Positions 34,474 through 41,342 of a DNA stretch of 64,000 bases are shown piece by piece. The stretch covers positions 1 to 64,000 of the forward strand of contig CAYTKQ010000002.1 of NCBI GenBank assembly GCA_964438705.1, in the 5' to 3' direction. The notes beneath the pieces are model-generated. The model was not told the DNA's origin. It saw nothing but the letters and a program-made list of their open reading frames with translations, and did not search any database. The position numbers and the translations under genes are program-made. Origin of the DNA: Christensenella sp964438705. Lineage in GTDB: Bacteria; Bacillota; Clostridia; Christensenellales; Christensenellaceae. Position 1 is the stretch's first letter. Every line of letters begins with the position of its first letter.

Positions 34474-35433
34474 ATGAAATCTGTCGATCAATTCACATTT
34501 AAGCCTGCAGAATTTTATCCTTTTCATGATGTGGAAAACATCGATCGTTGTCGCGCGATTACGCGTGAAGAGATTGATGAAATGCGAGGGATACATCCTG
34601 GAAATCCGCATATCAAAATCGAGGTATGGCGCGACGACGAGTTCGAGATGGTGATGATTGCGGATATGGTGTCGCGCATTCTGGACTCAGATCGTTACGA
34701 CAAAAAGGTCGTTATGATTATGCCGAACCCTTGTCCGTCATACCGGAAGGTCGCCTATATGCTCAAAGAATTGGGGATCAATTGCCGCAATGTCAAATTC
34801 TATATGATGGATGAATGGGCGGACGATCAAGGCAATGTTGCGCCACTGAGCTATAAGGCGGGGTTTGGAAATGCGTTTTATCGCTTCATGGTTTCCAATA
34901 TACTGGAATTGGGATTTCGTGAGGAAAACTTTATTTACCACAGCAACGAAACGACAAAGAATTACTCAAAAATGCTGGAGGATGACGGCGAAGCAGATAT
35001 CGTGTATTCCGGGCCGGGATGGCCAGCGCATCTTGCATTCATTGACCCTGTGAAGGACTGGTTTTGCGATACGATGAAGGCATACTGTGAGCAGGGAGCG
35101 AAGATCGCCAGTCTGCATCCGCTTACCGTTGCGCAAAATTCTCTGCATGGCTCCTTCGGATGCTCGGGCGATATTGCAAGCGTGCCGCCCATGGGAGCGA
35201 TGATGGGGCCGCGTGACGCGATGCAGGCGAAAAACGTGCTCGATATGCATGGAATCACCACCTGCGGTACACATGTTTCGTGGCAGAGGCTTTCCTCGCG
35301 CCTGTCTATTTTTGGTGCGCCTTCGCAAGAAGTTCCGGCATCCATCCTGCAATTACGTGAAAGCCCAACGCGAATGGTGATGAGCGAAAGCGCGGCTGCG
35401 ACAATTGAAGCGGATGACTATTTTCAGTATTGA
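34474..35433 (+). CDS. NagB-like sugar-phosphate isomerase/deaminase family protein with altered active site
   Basis: A 319-residue member of the glucosamine-6-phosphate deaminase fold, about 60 residues longer than NagB. MMDEWAD (about 109) matches the NagB MDEY region that holds a catalytic Asp. The usual GxGxDGHIAFNEP reads GPGWPAHLAFIDP (about 180): the His stays, but the Asp before it is Pro and the Glu is Asp. TVAQNSLHGSFG and VPPMGAMMGPRDAM correspond to the substrate-phosphate and lid segments. It may isomerise or eliminate on an unusual substrate rather than deaminate glucosamine-6-phosphate. It ends the operon. The start at 34474 follows GTGAGGAAG. Confidence 0.8.
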   Translation: MKSVDQFTFKPAEFYPFHDVENIDRCRAITREEIDEMRGIHPGNPHIKIEVWRDDEFEMVMIADMVSRILDSDRYDKKVVMIMPNPCPSYRKVAYMLKELGINCRNVKFYMMDEWADDQGNVAPLSYKAGFGNAFYRFMVSNILELGFREENFIYHSNETTKNYSKMLEDDGEADIVYSGPGWPAHLAFIDPVKDWFCDTMKAYCEQGAKIASLHPLTVAQNSLHGSFGCSGDIASVPPMGAMMGPRDAMQAKNVLDMHGITTCGTHVSWQRLSSRLSIFGAPSQEVPASILQLRESPTRMVMSESAAATIEADDYFQY

Positions 35434-35479
35434 ATTCTTCTTTGTCAGTTTAATTTTGCCATAGCAAACGTCCGGGAAC

Positions 35480-35510
35480 AATGCGGCGCTTTAAAAAACA
35501 GCGCCGCATT
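35480..35510. terminator. Hairpin ending the GntR-controlled operon
   Basis: AATGCGGCGC, loop TTTAAAAAACA, GCGCCGCATT: a 10-bp perfect stem between convergent genes (the operon end at 35433 and the minus-strand ATPase ending at 35564). No strong T-tract follows in either direction, but the place fits a shared terminator. Confidence 0.65.
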
Positions 35511-35563
35511 GCAATATCAGCTTTGCCGCATGCACGTTTTGCAAAGGCGTTTCTGCGCAAAAA

Positions 35564-36688
35564 TCAGTTGATCCCGATGTTCTTTTCCTCGGAATTGAAA
35601 ATATGAACGCGGTAATCATTAAATGTTACGTAGACCTCTTTGTCTGTCTTAGCGTCAAAGCTGTAGGAATTGAGCACTTCTGCATCCGTGATTTTGATGG
35701 TTGCAGGGTATTCCCCAATTTTGACATGTATAAATACTTCACTGCCCATCATTTCCGACACCTCTATTTTGGCTGGAAGAGCATTGGGGGTGTCGTTGCT
35801 TACGATACGGATGTTCTCCGGGCGAATGCCGCAGGTGATGTCTTGCGGCTTTTCGTGATTCGTGGACAGCACCTGCTGTACTTCTGCGGAAAGCTTGAAC
35901 TGCTTGCCCATGATTTCCACCGCATACTTTTTTTCCGGAGTTGCCACCAGCTTCCCTGCAAAAAAGTTGATTTGCGGAGTGCCGATGAACGCTGCCACGA
36001 ACATATTTTTGGGGGACCCAAAAACCTCCCGGGGGGTTCCGATTTGCATGATGTAGCCGTCCTTCATAACCACGATGCGATCGCCCAGCGTCATTGCCTC
36101 TGTTTGATCGTGGGTCACATAGATAAAGGTGGTGTTCACCCGTTCACGCAGTTTGATGATCTCTGTACGCATCTGGTTACGCAGTTTTGCATCCAGGTTG
36201 GATAGGGGCTCATCCATTAAAAATACCTGAGGATGCCGCACGATGGCACGACCGATGGCAACGCGCTGACGCTGTCCGCCGGAGAGTGCTTTGGGTTTGC
36301 GGGGCAGGTATTGGGTGATGTCCAAAATTTCTGCCGCTTCCCGCACCATTTTATCGATTTCGTCCTTGGGACGCTTTTTCAGCTTCAAGGAGAAGGCCAT
36401 GTTGTCGTACACGGTCATGTGGGGATACAGCGCATAGTTTTGGAACACCATTGCAATGTCCCGATCCTTGGGGGGCACATCGTTCACCAGTTTGTCGCCG
36501 ATGTAGCATTCTCCATCGGAAATCTGTTCCAGTCCTGCTATCATGCGCAGCGTCGTAGATTTTCCGCAGCCGGAAGGACCGACAAACACGATGAATTCTT
36601 TGTCTGCGATTTCCATCGAACAATCGTGAACTGCCGTTACGTTTTTGTCATACACCTTTTTTACATGTTTTAACGTTACACTCGCCAT
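35564..36688 (-). CDS. Multiple-sugar ABC transporter ATPase, MsmK/UgpC family
   Basis: A 374-residue CUT1 ATPase with Walker A GPSGCGKST (about 36-44), Q-loop VFQNYALYPHMT, signature LSGGQRQRVAIGRA, Walker B VFLMDEPLSNLD and the switch His in VTHDQTEAM. The regulatory OB-fold C-terminal domain starts at about residue 235 (IGTPQINFFAGKL). It is encoded alone and convergent to the GntR operon. The CUT1 binding protein and permeases at 38069-41308 lack an ATPase, so this gene probably energises them and perhaps other CUT1 systems of the cell, as MsmK does in streptococci. Its leader contains a three-way-junction structure. Confidence 0.94.
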   Translation of the reverse strand: MASVTLKHVKKVYDKNVTAVHDCSMEIADKEFIVFVGPSGCGKSTTLRMIAGLEQISDGECYIGDKLVNDVPPKDRDIAMVFQNYALYPHMTVYDNMAFSLKLKKRPKDEIDKMVREAAEILDITQYLPRKPKALSGGQRQRVAIGRAIVRHPQVFLMDEPLSNLDAKLRNQMRTEIIKLRERVNTTFIYVTHDQTEAMTLGDRIVVMKDGYIMQIGTPREVFGSPKNMFVAAFIGTPQINFFAGKLVATPEKKYAVEIMGKQFKLSAEVQQVLSTNHEKPQDITCGIRPENIRIVSNDTPNALPAKIEVSEMMGSEVFIHVKIGEYPATIKITDAEVLNSYSFDAKTDKEVYVTFNDYRVHIFNSEEKNIGIN

Positions 36689-36723
36689 AATAGAAAGCCC
36701 TGCATGAATTTATGCTTGCAAAT

Positions 36724-36780
36724 AGGTTGCCTAACATCGGTTTCCCACTCCGATGCACCGCGGGCTTACGCGGATAACCT
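36724..36780 (-). ncRNA. Putative structured leader RNA (three-way junction) of the MsmK-type ATPase gene
   Basis: Read on the minus strand, the element closes with AGGTT/AACCT (36776-36780 with 36724-36728) and has two inner hairpins: CCGCG-TAAGCC-CGCGG (36758-36773) and CATCGG-AGTGGGAAA-CCGATG (36735-36755). All three stems are perfect. It ends 36 bp before the ATPase start. Conserved RNA motifs named malK-I, -II and -III are known upstream of this class of ATPase gene; whether this matches one cannot be judged here. Confidence 0.5.
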
Positions 36781-36796
36781 CCATAAATATTTTTTA

Positions 36797-36829
36797 TTCT
36801 TTACCAAGGGAGCTTATTCAGGTAAAGAA
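36797..36829. repeat. 9-bp inverted repeat upstream of the junction structure
   Basis: TTCTTTACC, 15-nt spacer, GGTAAAGAA. It may be a regulator site in the ATPase promoter or a further stem of its leader. Confidence 0.4.
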
Positions 36830-37236
36830 ATTTTATTTGCAGTAATGTGTGCTTTGAAAAAATAGATAATCACCCATATCTTGATGCCTTGAACGTGGAA
36901 TTGCTACGCGTTTCCAAAGCTGGAGATGGGATGGTTACGGTATAATCCCACTTCCTAAAAAATTTTGAATGACCCCATTCTAACACATCAACAGCAAAAA
37001 GCAATCGTTATTTTGAAAATTTTTCAAGCCTTTCGACTTCAGCGCGGAATCTACAAAAAGTCGTCTCGAATTCTACATCGACAATCCTTGCGGGAACCAT
37101 TATGCTTTACAAATCATTTTGTGTGGAACCGTCTCGTCGAAGTAAAGTTTGAAACCAGAAGGTAGAAAACAATGTTTTTTGTAAGAAGAAACACATTCAT
37201 TTATGCCTGAACGCAGCGAAAGGAATTGTTATCGCA

Positions 37237-37953
37237 ATGAAGAATCAGGAAAACAGAATCAGAGAGTATATCGGAAATGTGTTTAATATCACGGATCGGG
37301 AATCTAAAAAGGATAAACCCATGCCAACGGGAGGGTTGCGCCTTTTTGGTTTTTTGCTGTATAATCATTTTTGGACGTTTGTCTATTTGAATTTTCTATG
37401 GTTGCTGTTTTCATTGCTTGTTGTAAGTATTCCTGCCGCAACGGTTTCCATGAATCGAGTGTGCATGAAGCTGGTGCAAACTGGAAATGTTTTTGTTTTC
37501 CACGAGTTTTTCAAAGAATTTAAGCGCAGCTTTGGGAAAAGTCTGGGGTACTGTTTGACAATCATTATAATCCCTGTGGTAGTGGTGCTGCTCATTCGCA
37601 TGCTGGTTCCCTATACAATGCTTTGGTATTACACGTTGATTGCGCTGTTTTTCATTGTATACGCGCAGCTTTCCATTGGGTATATCGTACTGGCGATCTT
37701 TGAAGATCGGGTGGGAGTTTATGTAAAAAATTCATTGATCATTATGCTGTCCAATTTAAAAAGCGCTGGCTTGATCGCCATCTTAACGGGCATTGCGATC
37801 GCCGGGCTCATATTTTTCCTGCCTTACAGTATTCCGGCGATTTTGCTGGGAGTTCCGGCAATCATGAGCATGGGGAATTGCGTGATTATGAAGCCCGTTT
37901 TGGAGAAGTATTTGTATCCCGAAAAAATTGAAAGCACGAATAATACAAATTAA
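37237..37953 (+). CDS. YesL family (DUF624) membrane protein
   Basis: A 238-residue membrane protein with about six hydrophobic segments: WTFVYLNFLWLLFSLLVV, a helix near 108-125 (CLTIIIIPVVVVLLIRML), then two further hairpins. YesL proteins are regularly found beside CUT1 sugar importers and YesMN regulators in Bacillus and Clostridia; their function is not established. Here it precedes exactly such a set. The RBS is GAAAGGAATTG. No signal peptide or catalytic motif is visible. Confidence 0.85.
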   Translation: MKNQENRIREYIGNVFNITDRESKKDKPMPTGGLRLFGFLLYNHFWTFVYLNFLWLLFSLLVVSIPAATVSMNRVCMKLVQTGNVFVFHEFFKEFKRSFGKSLGYCLTIIIIPVVVVLLIRMLVPYTMLWYYTLIALFFIVYAQLSIGYIVLAIFEDRVGVYVKNSLIIMLSNLKSAGLIAILTGIAIAGLIFFLPYSIPAILLGVPAIMSMGNCVIMKPVLEKYLYPEKIESTNNTN

Positions 37954-38002
37954 TCACATTTTATCCATTTTAAAAATTGACACAGAAATCTATAGTTTGT
38001 AG

Positions 38003-38020
38003 TGTAATCGTGTTATTACA
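38003..38020. promoter_or_regulatory. Operator-like inverted repeat upstream of the CUT1 binding protein
   Basis: TGTAAT-CGTGTT-ATTACA, 6-bp arms and a 6-bp spacer, 48 bp before the gene. TTGACA at 37977 is upstream, but no well-spaced -10 follows it. It is a candidate target for the YesN-type regulator. Confidence 0.4.
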
Positions 38021-38068
38021 TTCTGATTCGTCCAACTTAAATAATTTATGAATATCGGGGGGAAAAAC

Positions 38069-39415
38069 ATGAAAAAAGTTGTAACATTGGCACTTGCTGC
38101 CCTTTTAAGCGTCTTTGTGTTCGCGAGCTGTGCGGCACCCAACACGCCAGAGGCAGCAACACAAGCGGCATCTGAAGAATCTGCAAGCACAGCGCCCATG
38201 AGTGAAGAAGATCTGATGAACCAAACGGCGGAACTGACCCTTTACACCTATTATGTGGACAGCGACAAAGAAATTGTGGATTATGCAATTGAGCAGTTGA
38301 AAGAGAAGTTTCCTAATGTTACCGTAGTCCCGGAAAACAGGACGGATGCAGACGGCACCGTACTGAAAACCCGCGCTGCGGTGGGTGAATTGCCGGACAT
38401 ATTCGAGTGCCCGTCCAATGTGTTGGAAGCATTCGCAACATCCGGGGACATCATTCCTTTGGATGATGCCATGGAACAGATGAAGTTTGCGGATTATGTA
38501 TATCCGGGGGTGCTTGAAAACAGAACAAATAAGGATGGCAAAACATATGCAATTGCAGCGCTTGGCAACGAGCCGTTTGTGATCTTCTATAACAAACAGG
38601 TGTTTGCAGACAACGGCTTGACAGAGCCCAAGAATTTTGATGAATTTAAAAACGTTGTGCAGACCCTCAACGCAAATGGTGTGGTGCCCATGTCCATCTT
38701 TGCTCAAGAGAAATGGCCGGGGCTGCAGCTTTATGATTTGGCGGTTGTTGCCGAGAACCCGGAAGGCATCGCGCAGTTGGAAACAGGAGAGGCAAAGGCA
38801 ACGGATCCTCAATTCCTCAACGCCGCAAACAAACTTTCCGAGCTGGTTTCGTTGGGCATGATCGGCAATGGCGCCTTCAGCACAAACCCCAGCCAAGCAT
38901 TCGAGCAATTCAAAATGGGCAATGCGGGCATGTTGTTGAACGGTGTATGGTATTTTGGGGATGCGAAGGAATATGGCGATAACATCGGATATTTCAGCTA
39001 TAACCCATTTGCGGATGCGGGAAAAGAGGAAGAAGTGCGCTACAATGTTTCCGGGGGAAAAATGTCGCCCGGCGGGTATGCGGTCAGCGCAAAAAGCCCC
39101 AACAAAGATTTGGCAACGCTTTACATGCTGTATTTCAACATTGAGCGCAGCAAGGCAAAAACCATCATCAATGGTGCCATTCCCGGTGTAGTAGGGGATG
39201 TTCAGCCCCAAGAACCGCGGTTTGAAAGTTTCCAAAAATATGCGGACGACGCCGAAAATATTAAGAGCTATTCCAAATTTAGCTGGAGCATGGACAATCC
39301 GGAAATCAAAACGGCACTGGAAGACGGTGTGGAAATGTTGCTGGCAGGCAGCTATAAACCGGAAGACTTTATCAACACTTTGGATGGTCAAGTAAAAGCA
39401 TCTTTGGGAGAATAA
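38069..39415 (+). CDS. CUT1 extracellular sugar-binding lipoprotein
   Basis: A 448-residue binding protein. The signal peptide MKKVVTLALAALLSVFVFA leads to the lipobox ASCA with Cys about residue 21. The mature domain has the SBP family 1 landmarks LTLYTYYVDSDKEIVDYAIEQLKEKFPNV, LPDIFECPSN, NKDGKTYAIAALGNEPFVIFYNKQVF and AGMLLNGVW. The GGGGGGAAAAAC RBS decides ATG 38069 over an in-frame ATG at 38048. Galactosides (melibiose, raffinose-type or lactose-type) are the probable cargo, judged from the GH36, GH42 and gal genes downstream. An 18-bp hairpin follows. Confidence 0.93.
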   Translation: MKKVVTLALAALLSVFVFASCAAPNTPEAATQAASEESASTAPMSEEDLMNQTAELTLYTYYVDSDKEIVDYAIEQLKEKFPNVTVVPENRTDADGTVLKTRAAVGELPDIFECPSNVLEAFATSGDIIPLDDAMEQMKFADYVYPGVLENRTNKDGKTYAIAALGNEPFVIFYNKQVFADNGLTEPKNFDEFKNVVQTLNANGVVPMSIFAQEKWPGLQLYDLAVVAENPEGIAQLETGEAKATDPQFLNAANKLSELVSLGMIGNGAFSTNPSQAFEQFKMGNAGMLLNGVWYFGDAKEYGDNIGYFSYNPFADAGKEEEVRYNVSGGKMSPGGYAVSAKSPNKDLATLYMLYFNIERSKAKTIINGAIPGVVGDVQPQEPRFESFQKYADDAENIKSYSKFSWSMDNPEIKTALEDGVEMLLAGSYKPEDFINTLDGQVKASLGE

Positions 39416-39430
39416 TTTCACACAGCATCT

Positions 39431-39472
39431 AAATGTAAGATTTGGGCAGGTTTTTGCCCAAATCTTACATTT
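39431..39472 (+). terminator. 18-bp perfect hairpin between binding-protein and permease genes
   Basis: The left arm 39431-39448 starts AAATGTAAGATTTGG, the loop is GGTTTT, and the right arm 39455-39472 is its exact complement ending ACATTT, then TAATC. With only a short T-run it is probably a leaky terminator that keeps the binding protein in excess over the permeases. Confidence 0.8.
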
Positions 39473-39561
39473 TAATCAAACGTAACAATGGGGTGGAATG
39501 CGAATTTTTGCTTTTGATTTGCGAGAATCTTATTCCAGACATAAAAGGGGGATGCGCATTC

Positions 39562-40440
39562 ATGTTGTTTCAAAAAAGTAAGCTGGGATTGGCCACGTTT
39601 AGTGTGCCGCTATTGATTGTCTATGGAATTATTATCATATTTCCCTTGGTGCAGGGCCTGATTATGAGCTTTGCTGTATGGGATGGCGTCAACGCACCCA
39701 CGTTCATCGGACTTGCAAACTATCAAAAAGCCTTCACCTCCCCGGATCTGCTGCCTTCCTTGCGCAACAGTATCATTTATTCAGTGTTTTTGACAACATA
39801 CCAAATCGGCTTTGCAACCTTTTTTGCATATTGCCTGGTCAATGTGGATATCGCCATGAAGAAATTCTTTAAGGCGGCGTATTTCGTGCCGGTACTGTTG
39901 TCTGCAACCGTGGTTGCACAGCTTTTTGTCTCCATCTATCATGGGGAATATGGTTTGATCAACAAGCTTGCGGAGGCGATGGGTTCGGATTGGCGGCAAA
40001 ACTGGCTGTCGGAACCGATCAAGGGCATTACAGCCATCGCATTTGCGGACAGTTGGAAGGGGATGGCGTATCATATGTTGATTATTTATGCGGCGATGCG
40101 CAATGTGCCACGTTCTTATTATGAAGCGGCAAAAATTGACGGAGCCAAGGAAGTTCAGCAGTTTTTTAAAATTACCGTTCCAATGATTTCCCAATCCATC
40201 AAGGTTTGTTTTGTGATGTGCATCACCTTCGGGTTCAGAGCATTTGAAATGATTTTCATCATGACCGGCGGCGGACCGGGCAATTATACCAGTACCATGC
40301 CCATCATGATGTATAATGCCATGTTCAGGCAGAGAAATTATGGCTTGTCCAGCGCGATTTCCATGCTGATTGTGGTGATCTGCGTGCTTATTATGCTGGG
40401 GATTGAACGTGCGACAAAGTCTACGGAAACTGAGTTTTAG
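39562..40440 (+). CDS. CUT1 sugar ABC transporter permease, MalF type
   Basis: A 292-residue permease with six helices, starting MLFQKSKLGLATFSVPLLIVYGIIIIFPLVQ. The EAA loop YYEAAKIDGAKEVQQFFKITVPMI (about 205-228) binds the ATPase, and FIMTGGGPGNYTSTMPIMMY is a MalF-group signature. GGGGG lies 10 nt before ATG 39562; the open frame extends upstream but without an RBS. Confidence 0.94.
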   Translation: MLFQKSKLGLATFSVPLLIVYGIIIIFPLVQGLIMSFAVWDGVNAPTFIGLANYQKAFTSPDLLPSLRNSIIYSVFLTTYQIGFATFFAYCLVNVDIAMKKFFKAAYFVPVLLSATVVAQLFVSIYHGEYGLINKLAEAMGSDWRQNWLSEPIKGITAIAFADSWKGMAYHMLIIYAAMRNVPRSYYEAAKIDGAKEVQQFFKITVPMISQSIKVCFVMCITFGFRAFEMIFIMTGGGPGNYTSTMPIMMYNAMFRQRNYGLSSAISMLIVVICVLIMLGIERATKSTETEF

Positions 40441-40453
40441 TGGGGGGATCGAT

Positions 40454-41308
40454 ATGAAACAACTATCGTTAGGCGGTAAAAAAAGAATCTCCCTCGGGAA
40501 GATCATACTGTTTCTTTTTATGCTGGTTTACTTGGTGATTTCACTGTATCCTTTGATCTGGATGTTCTTTTACTCCTTCAAAGACAATGCGGAAATCTTC
40601 GTGTCAAATCCATTTGGACCGCCCCAGGTATGGCGCGTAGAAAACTATGAAAAGGCGATCTCCCAGTTTAATATTGCCCAATTCTTTGGTAATAGCATCT
40701 TTGTTACGGTCTTCACCATCATCATTAATATTTTCTTATCCATGATGTTTACCTATGTTTGCGCACGGGTGAGAACAAAGTTGACGAAAACCCTGCGGGT
40801 GCTGGTCATGCTGGGGATGTTTATTCCCATTCAGGCGATTATGACGCCCTTGGTGGTCATGGTGAGCAACTTAGGCCTGACCAATACGCTGTGGTCGCTG
40901 ATCATTCCCTATGTGGCAATCGGATTTCCCTTCTCGGTGATGGTGCTTTATGGGTTTTATGTCAATTTGCCATTGGAACTGGAGGAATCCGCATACATTG
41001 ACGGCGCAAATTTCTTCACCACCTATTTCAGGATCATTCTGCCTCAGATGAAATCGTCGATTTCCGTGCTGGTGATTTACCAATTCATGAGCGCGTGGAA
41101 TGAGTTTAGTTTGGCGCTGGTGCTCATTACAAAGGAAGCTTTGAAAACTTTACCTTTGGGCCTCGCCTCCTTCAAAGGGCAATTCTCCACAGACTGGGGG
41201 GCCATGGGAGCGTCCTTGATTTTGGCAAGTTTGCCGGTGATTATTTTGTATTTGTTCTTTAGCGAGAAAATCAGCGACAGTGTTGCCTTCTCCGGCTTAA
41301 AAGACTGA
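40454..41308 (+). CDS. CUT1 sugar ABC transporter permease, MalG type
   Basis: A 284-residue permease. The N-terminal helix ILFLFMLVYLVISLYPLIWMFFYSF and the EAA loop LEESAYIDGANFFTTYFRIILPQM are typical of MalG. The C-terminus FSEKISDSVAFSGLKD equals the usual short gamma-like ending (G-x-x-K). The RBS GGGGGG precedes ATG 40454. Its stop codon abuts the -35 element of the next gene. Confidence 0.94.
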   Translation: MKQLSLGGKKRISLGKIILFLFMLVYLVISLYPLIWMFFYSFKDNAEIFVSNPFGPPQVWRVENYEKAISQFNIAQFFGNSIFVTVFTIIINIFLSMMFTYVCARVRTKLTKTLRVLVMLGMFIPIQAIMTPLVVMVSNLGLTNTLWSLIIPYVAIGFPFSVMVLYGFYVNLPLELEESAYIDGANFFTTYFRIILPQMKSSISVLVIYQFMSAWNEFSLALVLITKEALKTLPLGLASFKGQFSTDWGAMGASLILASLPVIILYLFFSEKISDSVAFSGLKD

Positions 41309-41336
41309 TTACATCATGGCAAAGATTTGTTATAAT
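41308..41336 (+). promoter_or_regulatory. Sigma-A type promoter giving a leaderless histidine-kinase mRNA
   Basis: ATTACA (41308-41313), 17-bp spacer, TATAAT (41331-41336). The expected +1, seven bases after the hexamer, is the A of the ATG at 41343. No Shine-Dalgarno sequence lies before either possible start. Confidence 0.65.
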
Positions 41337-41342
41337 CACACC

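Larger units (their letters stand above)
36689..37236. other. 550-bp divergent region between the MsmK-type ATPase and yesL-like gene
   Basis: No convincing gene. On the minus strand, leading into the ATPase gene, are the junction structure at 36724-36780 and the inverted repeat TTCTTTACC/GGTAAAGAA at 36797-36829. TGGGAT/ATCCCA around 36928-36951 encloses TATAAT at 36941, a possible -10 without a matching -35. From 36960 to 37230 only AT-rich sequence is seen before the plus-strand gene. Confidence 0.5.

Noticed and set aside
41316..41342. Earlier ATG for the histidine kinase
   Set aside because: It has no RBS, would place the promoter hexamer inside the coding sequence, and adds residues that do not extend the TM1 region; kept only as an alternative.
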